A stretch of 64,000 nt of DNA, taken from the NCBI GenBank assembly GCA_030035585.1, contig CM057471.1, positions 67,046,319 through 67,110,318 of the forward strand, given 5' to 3'. Origin of the DNA: Dugong dugon. Lineage: Eukaryota > Chordata > Mammalia > Sirenia > Dugongidae. A program made the translations under genes and the position numbers. The notes beneath the pieces were generated by a model. The model saw only the letters and a list, made by a program, of their open reading frames with translations. It was not told where the DNA came from and did no database searches. Shown in pieces: positions 1 through 12,339 of the stretch (its first letter is position 1; each line of letters begins with the position of its first letter).

Positions 1-139
1 TTTCATTGACCCTCTACTTTACCAAGCATGATGTCCTTCTCCAGGGACTGGTCCCTCCTGATAACCTGTCTAAAGCACATGAGACAAAGTCTTGCCATCC
101 TCACTTCTAAGGATCATGCCGGCTGTACTTCTTCCAATA
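1..139 (-). mobile_element. RTE/BovB-type LINE fragment (3' part of ORF)
   Basis: Read on the minus strand, this matches the 3' coding part of the larger RTE copy at 39.8-42.9 kb: the shared block around the 'tttactttaccaagcatgatg'-like segment, here at 15-36, lines up with 39927-39950 there. It runs off the left edge of the window. The match stops near 139, where retroviral pol-like sequence begins. Confidence 0.75.
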
Positions 140-520
140 TCCATCTGTTTTTTGCACAGGCCAAATAAGCAAAGTGAATGAGGATGCGGTGGGAATCACC
201 ACGCTTGCCTCCTTCAGATCCTTCATGGTGGCAGTAATCTCTGCAATTCCCCTTGGATTGCGATATTGCTTTTGGTTTACTATTTTCCTAGGTAGGGGCA
301 GTTCTAATGGCTTCCACCTGGCTTTTCCTGCCATAATAGACCTTACTCCACTTGTCAGGGATCCAGTGTGGAGTTCCACCAGTTACTGAGTATATCTATT
401 CAACTATGCATTCTGGAACTGAAGAACCAACTGGAATGATCTCCCTGGGGGTCGATTTTGGTCTGTCTGCTCCCCATTTTGATCGATGCTGAGGACTACT
501 GGCTAAGGCTGCTCTGTGCT
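137..520 (-). pseudogene. ERV-L-type pol fragment (reverse transcriptase N-terminal region)
   Basis: On the minus strand a frame of about 70 residues contains WPVQKTDG, preceded by an evenly spaced KQYRNPRG segment. This is the arrangement seen at the start of the reverse transcriptase domain in endogenous retroviruses of the ERV-L type. No gag, env, integrase or LTR is joined to it, and the frame ends where RTE sequence begins. It is a decayed scrap with no coding potential. The family assignment is by motif only; the upstream limit near 420-520 is approximate. Confidence 0.6.
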
Positions 521-734
521 AGGAAAGATGTAATTAACAACAAATGGGTAGGGGGAGGAATGGTATAAGTACAGAATTTCTTATATGTTACTGAAGCTAA
601 GTTGGTACCAGCACCCTATAATGTGATAAATACAAGCTGTTAAATGTAATATTCATGGTAACCACTAAGAAAATATCTTAAAAGCATACACAAAAGGAAA
701 GGAGAAAAGAAAGCTACAGGCCAATATACCTTAC

Positions 735-1217
735 TGTCTTAGTTATCTAGTGCTGTTATAACAGAAATACCACAAGTGGATGGTTTTAACAAAGAGAAAT
801 TTATTTCTTCACAATCAAGTAGGCTAAAAGTCCAAATTCAGGGCATCAGCTCCAAGGGAAGGTTTTCTCTCTCATGAATGTTCCCCAGGACTAAGAGCTT
901 CTCTGCACAGGGACCCTGAGTCCAAAGGATGCGGTCTGCTCCTGGCACTGCTCTCTTGATGGTATGAGGTCCCCAACTCTCTGTTTGTTTCCCTTTCCTT
1001 TTATCTCTTGAGAGATAAAAGGTGGTGCAGGCCACACCCCAGGGAAACTCCCTTTACATTGGATCAGGGATGTGACCTGGGTAGGGTGGTGTTACAATCC
1101 CACCCTAATCCTCTTTAACATAATCACAAAACGAAGGCCAACCACACATTTCTGAGAATCATGGCCCAGCCAAATTGATACACACATTTTTTGGGGGACA
1201 TAATTCAATCCATGACA
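735..1217 (-). mobile_element. Solo MaLR (MLT1-like) LTR
   Basis: On the minus strand this runs from TGTCATGGATTGAATT to ACTAAGACA, the terminal pattern of MLT1-type ERVL-MaLR LTRs, with an AATAAA-like signal near the 3' end. It is flanked by a 5-bp target duplication, cttac (730-734) and cttat (1218-1222), with one mismatch. No internal sequence is attached, so it is a solo LTR inserted into L1. Confidence 0.85.
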
Positions 1218-4200
1218 CTTATGGATATAGATGCAAAAATCCCACAATAAATCAACAAGACAAAAAAGAAAGTGGTAGTAAAGGATAAAGACAAAGAATA
1301 CTTAAGGCACACTGAAAACAAAACACAAAATGGCAGAAGTAAGTCACTTCTTGTTGATAATTACAGTGAATGTAAATGGACTAAACACCCCAATCAAAAG
1401 TAAAAGAGTGGCAGAATGAATTAGAAAACATGATCCAACTATATGCTGGTTACAAAAGACACACCTTAGACCCAAGGACAAGTAGGTTGAAAGTGAAAGG
1501 ATGGAAAAAAAATATTCCATTCAAACAATAACCAAAAGAGAGCTGGGGTGGGAATCTCAATATCAGACAAAGTAGATTTTAAGACAAAATCTGTTAGAAG
1601 AGATAATGATGGACATTATATAGTAATAAAAGAGTCAATTCATGGAGAAGAATCAATAATCATAAGTATATATGCACCCAACATCAGAGCACCTAAATAT
1701 ATAAAGTAAACACCATAAAATTAAAGGGAGAACTAGATAACACTACAATAATGGTTGGAGATTTTGATACACCACTTTCAATACTGATTTCTAGCTTCAC
1801 TCCATTGTGGTGAGACTTCTATACACCACTTTAAGTATTGGACAGAACATCTAGAAGGAAGATCAACAAGGAAACAGGGGACCTGAATGACACTACAAAC
1901 CAACTAGACTTAAGAGACACATAGAACACTTCACCCAACAACAACACAATATACATTCTACTCCACTGCACATGTATCACTCCAGGAAAGACCACATGTT
2001 AGGTCACAAAGAAAGTCTTGATAAATTTAAAAAGACTGAAATCATACAAAGTATTTTCTCTCACCGCAATGGAGTGAAGCTAGAAATCAATAACAAAAAC
2101 AACTACAACAAAAAAACCCTGGAAAATACAGAAACACAGGAAAATCAAGCAACACACTATCCTTAGAAGCACACAACCTACCCAGATTGACCCAAAAGGA
2201 ATAAAAAATCTCAAAATACCCATAACAAATGAAGAGATTGAATCAGTAATCAAAAATCTCCCAAGAACAACAACAAAAATTCCTGGACCAGATGGCTTCA
2301 TTGAGAAATTCTACCAAACATTTAGAGAAGAATTAACACCAATCCTGCTTAAACTTTTCTAAAAGACAGAAAAAAAAAAAAGGAATACTCCTTACTTCAT
2401 TCTATGAATCAAACACAACCCTGATACCAAAACAAGACAAAGACAGCACAAGAAAAGAAAACTGCAGGCCAAGTTCCCTTATAAATATAGATGCAAAAAT
2501 CCTCAACAAAATACTAGTGAACAAAATCTAATAGCATAATAAAGAGTCATACCCTATGATCAAGTAGGATTTATTCCATGAATGCAAGGATAGTCCAATG
2601 TTAGAAAATCAATCCATGTAATATCCTATATCAATAGAGCAAGGAAAAGAACCACATGATCATCTCTATGGATGCAGAAAAGGCATTTGATAAAGTACAA
2701 CACCATTTCTTGATTAAAACCCTCAAGAATATTGGAATAGAAGGGAAGATCTTTAATATGATTCAGGGCATATATGAAAAGCCAACAGCCAACATTATAT
2801 TTAATGAAGAAAGATTGACAGATTTTCCCTTGAAAGTGGGAACAAAACAAGGATGCCCACTCTCACCACTTCAATTCAATATTGTACTGGAAGTCCTAGC
2901 CAGAGCAATAAGACAAGAAAAAGAAATAACAGATATCCAGATTGAAAAAGAAAAAGTAAAATTATCTCTATTCATGGATAACATGATACTATATATATAA
3001 AAAACTCCAAATAGTCCACAAGAAAACTTCTAGAGATAATAGAGAAATTTAGCAAAGTTTCAGGGTACAAGGTCAGCAAACAAAAATCAGTTGTGTTTCT
3101 ATGCACCAGCAATGAGAAATATGAAAGGGAAATTAGGGAAACAATTCCATTTACAATACCATCTAGAAGAATAAAATACCTAGAAATAAATTTAAGCAGG
3201 GATGGGAAAGACTTACACAATGACAATTATAAATCACTGCTGAAAGAGATTATTGAAGACTTAAATAAATGGAAAGATGTTCTGTGTTCATGGATTAGAA
3301 GACTTAATGTTGTTAAGATGTCAATACTACCCAAAGCTGTCTATAGACTCAACACAATCCCAATCAAAATTCCATTAGCCTCCTTTACAGAAATGGAAAA
3401 ACCAATCCTCAATTTTATATTGAATGGTAAGAGGCCCTGAATAGCTAAAGCAATGTTGAAAGAGAAAAACAAAGTAGGAGGACTCACATTTCCTCATTTT
3501 AAAACATACTATATAGCTATAGTAATCAAAATAGCCTGGTACTGGTATAACAATAGACACATAGACCAATGGAATAGAATTGAGAGTCCAGAAATAACCC
3601 CAAACAGCTATAGTCAACTGATTTTTGATAAGAGTGCTAAGTCCATTCGATGGGGAAAGAAGAGTCTCTTCAAACATACGGTGTTGGGAAAATTGTATTT
3701 CCACACGCAGAAAATAAAACAGGATCCACGCCTCATCCAATACACAAAAACAAATTCAAAATGGGTTAAAGACCTAAATGTGCAAACTAAAACCATAAAA
3801 TTCTTAGAAAAAAATGCAAGCGTGACACTGTCAGGTCTAGCGTTTAACAATGGACTATCTGATATGATAACAAAACCACAAACAGCAAAAGACAAAATGA
3901 GTAAACCTCATAAAAATCAAAACTTTTGTTCATCAAAGGACTTCACCAAAAAAATGAAAAGACAAGCTACCAACTGGGAGAGTATCTTCAGAAACCATAT
4001 ATCTGATAAGAATCTAATATCCAAAATATATATAAAACTTCGACAACTTAACAACAAAAAGACAAATAACCCATCACAAAATGGGCAAAGGACTTGAGTA
4101 GGCATTTCACCAAAGAAGACATTCAAATGGCCACCAAATACGTGAAGAATTACTCATCATCATTAGGCATCAGAGAGATGCAAATCAAAACCACAATGAG

Positions 4201-4274
4201 ATATGATTTCACTCCCACTATGATGGCTGTGCAAAACATTCGACTTTGCATAACAATTTTAACAAATTATGGAT

Positions 4275-4858
4275 AACATTGCAAAGAATGTGAATTCTCA
4301 AACACCTAATTGTGCTTATGCAGAACCTACACATAGACCAAGAGGCAGTCGTTCAGATAGAACAAGGGGATACTGAGTGGTTTAAAATCAGGAAAGGTGT
4401 TGTATACTGCATCAGGGTTGTATACTTTCACCATACTTACTTAATCTGAGCAAATAATTGGAGAAGCTGGATTATATGAAGAACGTGGCATCAGGATTGG
4501 AGGAAGACTCATTAACAACCTGTGATATGCAGATGACACAACCTTGCTTGCGGAGAGTGAAGAAAACTTGAAGCACTCACTGATAAAGACCAGACTACAG
4601 CCTTCAGTCTGGATTATACCTCAACATAAAGAAAACAAAAATCTACACAACTGGACTAATAAGCAATCATGATAAATGGAGGAAATACTGAAGCTGTCAA
4701 GGATTTCATTTTACTTGTAGCCACAATAAACACCTACGGAAGCAGCGGCCAAGAAATCAAACGACATATTGCATTGGGCAAATCTGCTACAGAAGCCCTC
4801 TTTAAAGTGTTAAAAAGCAAAGATGTTATTTTGAGGACGAAGGTGCACCTGACCCAAG
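4275..4858 (+). mobile_element. RTE/BovB internal fragment nested in L1
   Basis: The segment aligns by eye with the reverse complement of 40230-40760 in the large RTE copy, including the block coding for the YADD reverse transcriptase motif (a 'gcagatgacaca' core at 4530-4541). L1 sequence stops near 4275 and resumes at about 4859 with the piece just before the L1 3' end. The RTE part lacks both its 5' end and its own 3' terminus. Confidence 0.75.
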
Positions 4859-5544
4859 CAATTCCACACCTAGGTATATTCTCAAAAGACTTGAAGGCAG
4901 AGAGTCAAACTGATACAGTATTTTTACACAAATAATGTACGCATTATTATATGCTTTAATATAGCACGATTACAAAAATGTCTTGAGGGGAAGGGCGCAG
5001 TTGGCAATAAAGGTAGAATGTGCACATTATTTGCATAAAACTATAGTACGCATCACATGGTCTATTCACAATAGCAAAAAGTAGAAACTATCTAAATGCC
5101 CATCAACAGAGGATGGATAAACAAAGTGTGGTTCATACTTACAATGGGATACTACTCAGTCAGTAAGAGAAATGAAGTCTTGATACATTCTACAATATGG
5201 ATGGAAATAGAAGACATAAAGCTGAGTGAAATAAGACAATCACAAAAGGATGACTATTGTATGAACTTACTTGCATAAAAAGATAAGAAAAGGCAAATAT
5301 ATCAAGACCAAAGTTTATTAGTGGTTACCATGGGCAGGAAGAAGGGAAAGGGTGGCTTATTGCTTATGGAGGACTGAGGTTTGGTTTACAGTGATGAAAA
5401 AATTACTTTGATTAAAGGTAGGTTCGCAAAGTCGATTAATGTAATTGCTGTCAATAAGTTGTATACCTGAAAAAAGCTGAATTGGCAAAAGTTGTATGAT
5501 AGGTATATTTGAAACAATGACAAAAAAAAAAAAAAAGAGTAGTT

Positions 5545-6640
5545 TCTGAGACTTACAAACAACCAAACACCTCATGGGATTTGTTTCTCTAGGTTGGAGG
5601 TTTAGGGTCATGGTTTTATGAGACATTCCAGTTAGTTGGCCTAATAATGTGTTTAGTGCTTCCGTTCTACCTCCTTATTCATTGCATAGTGCCTGGGGTC
5701 TTAGAAACCTGCAAGCAGCCATTCACGGTACAACAATCATTCTCTACTTGCCTATAGCAACAAAGGAATTAGAAGAGTTAGAAATAAGAGGAAGAAATGC
5801 AATGTGTGTCTAATTGCCTCCATGAAAAACTTCCCCTTTGCCATGAGACCAGAATAACTGGATGTTGCCCAGCTACCATTACTGAATATTTTGATCAAGG
5901 ATTCTATAGAAGAACCCTGATCAAAAGGGGGAAATGCAGAATAGAATTTCAAATAACCATGGAATCCATATTTTCTGGAGTCATAAAGGTTGAATGAGCC
6001 CCTGAAACTATTGCCCTGAGATCATTTTTAAACCTTAAACCAAAAATATCCCCTGAAGTCTTCTTAAAACTAAACAATAGTTCATCTTAACTAGTAAAGA
6101 ATGTCTGCCTTGAGCATTGTGCTCTTTTAAGATCTATCTATATGGTATCAAATTAGCAATAGCAACTGAAAGATTAGATAGGAAACTTAGGGGTAGTGAG
6201 TTTATGTTTATGGGGAGGAGCAACTCGGGAAAGGAATGCGAGAATGGTTGCACAACTTGAAGACGTAATCAATGTCACTGAATGACACATGCAGAAATTG
6301 TTGAATTGCTGTGTATATTCTCACCAACAGCAACAAAAATAAAATAAATAATTTAAGAAGAATATATAAATATCTCGTACTACATAATAATAAGACACAA
6401 CTCAATAAGATAAGGAACAAAAGACTTGAACAGGCATTTTGCAAAAGAAGATATAGAGTCAATCAGTACATGAATAAGCACCCAACACCCTGAGTCAACA
6501 TATACATGCAAAATAAAACCAAAATGAGATACTACTGCACACCCCTTATAATAACAAAAATGAAAGAGATTGACAACACCAATTGTTAGTACGAAGTTAG
6601 AGTTCTTGAAATAGCATGCAGTTCAAACACATGAGACCTG
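5545..6640 (+). mobile_element. L1 3' UTR of an Afrotherian L1, then an older L1 ORF2 end
   Basis: 5545-6345 has no reading frame but holds phrases shared with other L1 3' ends in the window, for example 'ggggtcttagaaacctgcaa' here and 'ggggtcttaaaagcctgtga' at about 20292. Its terminal part (6190-6310) recurs in reverse at 61538-61640. It ends in an A-rich tail at about 6315-6355. 6360-6640 resembles the extreme C-terminal end of ORF2 of an older L1. Confidence 0.65.
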
Positions 6641-7894
6641 GGTAAACACACTCAACCTCCAGCTTTGTTTATTATGGGCTCTTTTAATCACATTTTCCCC
6701 AATGTAAACTGAGAAAGCAAAAAGCTTTGTGAATCACCAAATACCTAGTAAATCCTTTGTGGCTACTATCATCATTCCTCCATGGGTGAACTCTCCTGTT
6801 GCATTCTATCAACAAATAATTCTTCCCCCAAGGGAAGCCAAGGGAAAATGAAGCAATGTGTTGTTTGTCGCTAATTTGGAGCTTGCGGATCCTTCCTCTG
6901 GGGTCCTCTCCATGGTTTACAAAGTTAGATCCCATGCTCATTGCTCAGGAGCTATGAATAACAGTGTCTGACTAGATCTACCTTGTTTGGTTGTGAACAG
7001 ATAACTCTTCTCCCTGCTGCAATGTATCTTTGAGACTCTTAAAGTCTGCACCTGTTTTACTCGATTCTGGGTCATCTTGAGAGAAATGAAAGAATCATCC
7101 CATGCCTTTTAGCTGAAGGAACCTGTTCCTCACCTAAGAGCCCATGTTAGAGCAGGAGTAGAATTTAGCTTCAGCCATATGATTATCTGTGTGTGTGTTT
7201 ACGTGCGTAGGTGTTCAGTGTGTGCTCCTGATTGCTAGCATGATTCTACTCCTCCTTGAACAAGGGTATGACAGACAGCACCATGCAGAGTAATTTATTT
7301 GGAATGGATCATTTATCCAAACTTTTAGAGGATAGGTAAACACATATCTTCCTCCCATTTATGTTTCAACTCCACTGAATTGTGCTGGTTTTCTCCAAAT
7401 TTTATTCCAGATCTCTTCAATTATCTTTATCCTCCCTGCCATAATCCAGGTACACACAGCCATTACTTTGTACCTGAATTACTGCAATAACCTTCTATTA
7501 AGAGTCCTGCTGACACACTTACCTTCCTATACTCTGTTCTTCATCTAGGAGCCAGAAAGGTATTTAAAAATTTTAAATCACTCATTTGATTAACCTTTTC
7601 ATGGGTGCTCTACTGCTCTGAAAATAGAACTGAAACTTTCTATTGTTGCAGAACAGGTATTACATAACCTGCCTCCTAGAAAATTCTCCAACCTCAGATC
7701 CTTGCTTGTTATACTCCTGCATTTTCTCTGTTCTGCAAACACCGTAGCCCTTTTCTAAGTTCTTACACTTACTTAGATTGCCCATTTCAGGAATCTTCAC
7801 CTTGTATGGTCTTTCTAATTTATTCAGAACTTATTTTAAAGAAGTTTCCTCAACAGTTTAGCTTCTTTTAATTTAACAGTATCTATTTATACCC
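6641..7894. other. Intergenic; old L2-like remnant in the second half
   Basis: 6641-7430 holds no feature I can recognise. 7440-7860 resembles the 3' part of an ancient LINE-2 (an 'attactgcaataaccttc' block followed by a pyrimidine-rich stretch), but this is a weak call from memory. Confidence 0.35.
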
Positions 7895-7976
7895 TGGAGC
7901 CCTGGTGGCACAGTGGTTAACAGCTGCAGCTGCTAACCAAAAGGGATCAACTTGATGGCAACGAGTTTGGTTTTTC
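7895..7976 (+). mobile_element. AfroSINE, internally deleted
   Basis: The 5' end ggagccctggtggcacagtg and the 3' end (ggcaacgagtttggttttt) of AfroSINE are both present, but the middle is missing, leaving about 80 nt. The tRNA-related A-box region is recognisable. Confidence 0.85.
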
Positions 7977-9431
7977 TAATTCGTATCCTGAAATTTCATT
8001 TTTAGGAAATTATTCTCTAGATGTATTTCCCATGTGCAAAATGACATATGCACCATGTTATTCATTGTGATATTCCTGGAAATAGCAAAACATTAGAAAC
8101 AACCTAAATGTCAATCGGGTAGCAAATTTGCACTCTTATAGAGATGTATTGATTAGGATTAACATGGTAATGACTAGCAAAATTCAATATGTGATTCTTC
8201 TCAGGTAACCATATCAAATTAAAAGCATCTTAAATTTAGTGGGCAGGAGAACATAGGGATTTTACAGACCATGTAGTCAGGTTGGAAAAATTTGCAGATA
8301 ATGGAATCTTTGTTTAATATCCAATGTGAGTGATGAGTCCTATAATGAGGCATCCAAAGTGAAAGATCTTGAGACTGATTAACAATATCCATATATTAGA
8401 TGAGTTCTATTTTATAGTAGACAGGGGCATCATGTTCCTTTTCAAATCATTTTGTCAATGTCCATGTGGACAGGACTAATGCTAACTGATCTGAAGAAGA
8501 AAGAAAGAGAAATTATAATATTCACAGAGTACCAGGAGGTTCTAAGTATAAGGAAAAAAATCAGGTATGTGCCACTGGCATAAAAGTAGGTTAGGATCAG
8601 TTTAAAAGGAGAAGGTGTTATTTGGTAAACTAGGCTAGACAAACAATTATAAACAGCTTCTTTCTGGACAGTTACAGGGAGTGACTGGAAAAGCCAACAT
8701 CTTTCCTGGTGTTGTAAAACTTGAACAAGAGTGATCTGGTTTGAAGTGAGAAAATAAGTGAGTTCAGAACTTGAAGGAAAACTAGAACTTTATTTTTCCC
8801 TCCCCCTAAGCATTCCTTTAGAAAGAATGATAGTGGACTGAAAATGCTGAGGAGTGGGAAGGAATTTTGTCGAAAGAAGGATTGATGGCTACATTACAAT
8901 GTATGTCACTAGATCTTTTGTTATTCACCTAGATTCCTGTCCTTAATGACCTATCTTGACTAGTTACAGATGATGTTTCTCACCAGGTATCCAAGTCCTG
9001 ATTTCTGGGAGCTCTAGAGTAACCCACTGGGTGTCTTATTTTGATCCAACTCATGGAAATAAAACATTAGCCAAATACTGTGTGAGAAATAGGTAGGGTC
9101 AAGAGAGGGCAACAGGCCAACTAACTGGAGAGGCTGTTAGTGTTTCTAATCAGTTGTTACTGAGCTAGCCTTGCACCCTAATTTCCCTAATCTCAGATTT
9201 GTCGTGGATTCCTGGACCCCTCAAGTTTGAACCTGGTCTGATCTGGTAAATAATTCTGATGCTTTGTGATTTCTACAAAAGAGGTTGTGTGGATTTTATA
9301 AGTGAAGACACGATAACCCAAGGTCAGACCATTACTAACCCACATTAGTTGGGAAAGAAAAGCATGATATATTTACTAAATAGTTCAAAACCATGTTCTC
9401 ATTATGTAAGTCATAATTTTTAAAAATTTTT
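7977..9431. other. Upstream region of the first OR locus, with an old L1 piece
   Basis: 7977-8160 contains a phrase typical of L1 3' ends ('aacaacctaaatgtcaatcg'). From 8161 to 9431 I see no gene, SINE or clear repeat. A non-coding 5' exon and the OR promoter could lie here, but cannot be located from sequence alone. Confidence 0.4.
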
Positions 9432-9461
9432 TCTTATTTCTATCTCTCTTTTCATCTACAG
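9432..9461 (+). promoter_or_regulatory. Candidate 3' splice site upstream of the OR ATG
   Basis: A pyrimidine-rich run ends in ctacag with AG at 9460-9461, 17 nt before the ATG at 9479. OR genes commonly splice a non-coding 5' exon to a site just upstream of the single coding exon. Confidence 0.6.
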
Positions 9462-9478
9462 CAAAAGAAAAGAAAAGG

Positions 9479-10416
9479 ATGAGGTGGGATAATCAGAGCA
9501 GTGTGTTTGAATTCCTCCTCCTAGGGCTCCCCATACGGGCAGAGCAGCAGGGCATGTTCTTCGCCCTGTTCCTGGGCATCTACCTCACCACTGTGCTGGG
9601 GAACCTGCTCATCATCCTGCTCATCAGGCTGGACTCTCGCCTCCACACGCCCGTGTACCTCTTCCTCAGCCACTTGGCCTTCACTGACGTCTCTTTCTCA
9701 CCAGTCACAGCACCAAAGATGCTGATGAACATGCAGACACAGAGTCAATCCATCTCATATGCTGGGTGCATTTCCCAAGTGTATTTTTTTTTATTCTTTG
9801 GGGGTATTGACCGCTTACTTCTTACCTCTATGGCCTATGATAGGTACGTGGTCATTTGTCACCCCCTCCACTATACCACCATCATGAGTCAGAGCCTGTG
9901 TTTATTGCTAGTAATTTTGTCCTGGGCCCAATCCTTTGCCAATGCTCTATTGCACACCCTGCTCCTGGCCCCTCTTTCTTTCTGTGGAGAAAATACTCTT
10001 CCCCACTTCCTCTGTGACCTCTCTGCCTTACTTAAGCTGTCCAGCTCAGACACCTCACTAATGAGCTAGTTATCCTCACTGTGGGGGTTGTGGTCATCGC
10101 CCTTCCATTTATATGCATCCTGGTCTCTTATGGCTGCCTTAGGTCCACCATCCTGAGAATCCCCTCGACCAAGGGGATCTGCAAAGCCTTGTCCACTTGT
10201 GGCTCCCACCTCTCTGTCGTGTCTCTGTACTGTGGGGCAATTATTGGATTGTACTTTTTCCCCTCATCCAATGATTCCAATGACAAGAATGTCATTGTGG
10301 CTGTATTATACACTCTGGTCACTCCCATGCTAAATCCCATTATCTACAGTCTGAGAAATCGAGACCTGAAAGGAGCTCTGGGATGTATACTCAGTAGAAG
10401 AACATTTTTACCATGA
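9479..10416 (+). pseudogene. Olfactory receptor, OR1J group, one frameshift
   Basis: Odorant-binding class A GPCR of olfactory neurons; the product would span the membrane seven times. The frame starts [12 protein letters not shown], with an N-glycosylation site (NQS), then TM1 (GNLLIILL), [33 protein letters not shown] in TM6 and PMLNPIIYSLRN in TM7, ending at TGA after 312 codons if the frame is followed through. A one-base deletion near 10057-10061 (between SDTSL and the expected NEL) runs into TAG at 10067-10069; the next frame carries the C-terminal third intact. The third extracellular loop-2 cysteine, normally in LKLSCSD, is Ser (LKLSSSD). The lesion removes TM5-TM7, so it is called a pseudogene, but a single indel could also be a segregating allele or an assembly error. 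Assignment to family 1, OR1J group, is by resemblance to remembered human proteins; the exact orthologue is uncertain. Confidence 0.88.
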
Positions 10417-11342
10417 TGGACAATGTTTTCTCTATTAATTTGATACAAGTTTTATTCTCTGAGTAGCTTTTTCTTAGTGAATCTTGAAGGGGCACTCTTT
10501 CTTCATCTTCTCTGTTTCAGCTTGGATTTAGTTTCTTCTCTGTTTAGTTTTGTTTTTTTGCTTTGGAGAACCACGAGAAAGGTTTATTAAAATGTATACC
10601 TGGACAACTGTCCTTTCCTAAGACATTTTGTCTATTTTCATGTTACGCCTTGCCCTACAAGCATTTTAAATTTTTATGTAGTCTCAGTTTTCAATCTTTT
10701 TTTTTTCTTTTTGATAATTGTAGTCTTTATGTAGTGAAGCTTTTCCCTTCTCAAGATAACAAAATTATTTTTTAGTAGTTTCATTATTTTATTTTTGTGT
10801 TTAATTCTTAATACCTTTGCAATTTGTTTTTGTGAACGAAACTAATTGGAGATCTAGTGTTACTTTTATTTTAAAGTCATATTCATCACCCAAATTTTGG
10901 TTTTTTGTTGTCTTCGTGGAGTGATGATAACATGGTGTGTCACTTTTTTTCCTGCTTAGATTGAACCACAAATTGAAATGAGATGGTTCTCTGCAAAAGG
11001 CCATGATAATGGTCCAGACAGGACTAGTAGAGGCCCCAAGTGGTGAGCTTATTCTTGTTTGGAGCCCTCTGTATCCTAGGATGGCCAACTGGGTGTGAGG
11101 AATGGCAGTTAGAGTAGAGATTGTAAAGTGAACTCTCCTGGTGGTGATGTGATTATGGGTGATTAGTTCATTGTGATAAGGCAGTTCAGCCTTTCAGGGT
11201 ATGGGACAGAGAATGGCTAGTCAGGTTATCAGGACACCCAGGAAACTTGAACTGAATTCAGATAGGACTTTACTGTAGTGTAATATATCTGAATTTTCAC
11301 ATAAAAAACACTTCCTGTGTGAAGTACATAAATATAGCATCC
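10417..11342. other. Downstream of the first OR; possible old L1 piece
   Basis: AT-rich. 10650-10860 resembles, weakly and on the minus strand, the C-terminal part of L1 ORF2. Nothing is recognised from 10861 to 11342. Confidence 0.3.
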
Positions 11343-11349
11343 TATGTTT

Positions 11350-11515
11350 GGTCCTGGTGGTCCAGTGGTTAAGAGCTGTGGCTGCTAATCAAATGGTAGG
11401 CAGTTCAAATCCACCAGGCACTCCTTGGAAACTCTATGGGGCAGTTGTACTCTGTCCTTTAGGGTTGCTATGAGTTGGAGTCAACTCAACGGCAATAGGT
11501 TTGGTTTGATTTTGG
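11350..11515 (+). mobile_element. AfroSINE, short (deleted) subtype
   Basis: A full-length tRNA-derived SINE starting at gtcctggtggtccagtgg and ending ggcaataggtttggtttg. It is flanked by a 7-bp direct repeat, tatgttt, at 11343-11349 and 11516-11522. It lacks the block of about 44 nt present in the copies at 14.6, 26.4 and 39.4 kb. Confidence 0.9.
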
Positions 11516-11589
11516 TATGTTTTTATCTAAAATATTATAGTTTTGTGTTTAGTCCTTGAGAAACTGCCTCTGCTCAAGGCAAAGATAAC

Positions 11590-11770
11590 TAACTTTATTG
11601 CTATATCCCAGTTATTGAGACAGGTATTTTCACATTTATTATTTCATTTAATCCTAGCAATTGGAATTAAGGAGGGAGTTCAGATTAAGAGTGGTTTAGT
11701 AATTAGTACCCTACTACAAAACTAACAATATTTAGTAGAAGTGACACTCAAACTATTACTCAGAGCCTGG
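11590..11770 (+). repeat. Possible MIR remnant
   Basis: A 'tttattatttcatttaatcc' phrase followed by a partly matching MIR core; heavily diverged. Confidence 0.35.
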
Positions 11771-11930
11771 GCCCTTTAAATCACTTGAATGTTTTTCAAA
11801 TTTGAAAAGTAGTTTTACCCATTTTACTGGAAATTTTATTTTAAACTTAAAAAAATATTGAAATAGCATACAAAAAAGAACTCATATAGTATATATAAGA
11901 TATATATACTGTAAATAAACTTTAAAGTTG

Positions 11931-11982
11931 CATGTGTATATATATATATATGTGTGTGTGTGTTTATATACACACACGTAAA
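11931..11982. repeat. Compound TA/TG microsatellite
   Basis: An alternating (TA)n then (TG)n run, followed by an imperfect inverted return (tatatacacacac). Low complexity, no coding content. Confidence 0.8.
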
Positions 11983-12057
11983 TGTGATATATAAGCACAC
12001 TTTAAAGAATCATATTAAAAGAAATATTCATTTAAGACCAATCACTAGAAAATAGTA

Positions 12058-12232
12058 TCATAGCTGATAAAGTAGAGGGTTAAAGAAAACAAGGGAAAAC
12101 CCTCAATGAGATGGATTGACACAAGAGCTAAAACAATGGACTCAAACATATCAATGATTATGAAGATGACACAGGACTAGACAATGTTTTGTTTCATTAT
12201 ACATAAGGTACCACCTAGCAACAACAACAGGG
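12058..12232 (+). mobile_element. RTE/BovB 3'-end fragment
   Basis: Matches the 3' end of the large RTE copy, including the 'ctcaatgagatggattgaca' segment at 12103-12122. It ends in a short (AAC)n-type tail near 12218-12232, as RTE elements do. About 175 nt, strongly 5' truncated. Confidence 0.75.
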
Positions 12233-12339
12233 TTAAATAATAGAATACTAACAATATTGTTGAAGTCCCTTTTGTCTCCTCCTAAATTATATCTTCCCCT
12301 CCTCTTGAAGGTATCCTGTATCTTGAATATTTTCAATAT

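Larger units (their letters stand above)
620..5535 (+). mobile_element. Old L1 LINE, interrupted by an LTR and an RTE fragment
   Basis: L1 sequence reads in order: inter-ORF region (620-734 and 1218-1350), ORF2 endonuclease region (about 1360-2000), reverse transcriptase (about 2230-3000), the C-terminal part (3090-4260), and the end of ORF2 with 3' UTR (4859-4930 and 5060-5520) ending in an A tract at 5521-5535. The catalytic FADD is altered to FMDN at about 2972-2983. Many stops and frameshifts are present; the longest open pieces are 115 and 214 codons. A MaLR LTR (735-1217) and an RTE piece (4275-4858) interrupt it, and about 120 nt near 4935-5055 match neither. Confidence 0.85.
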
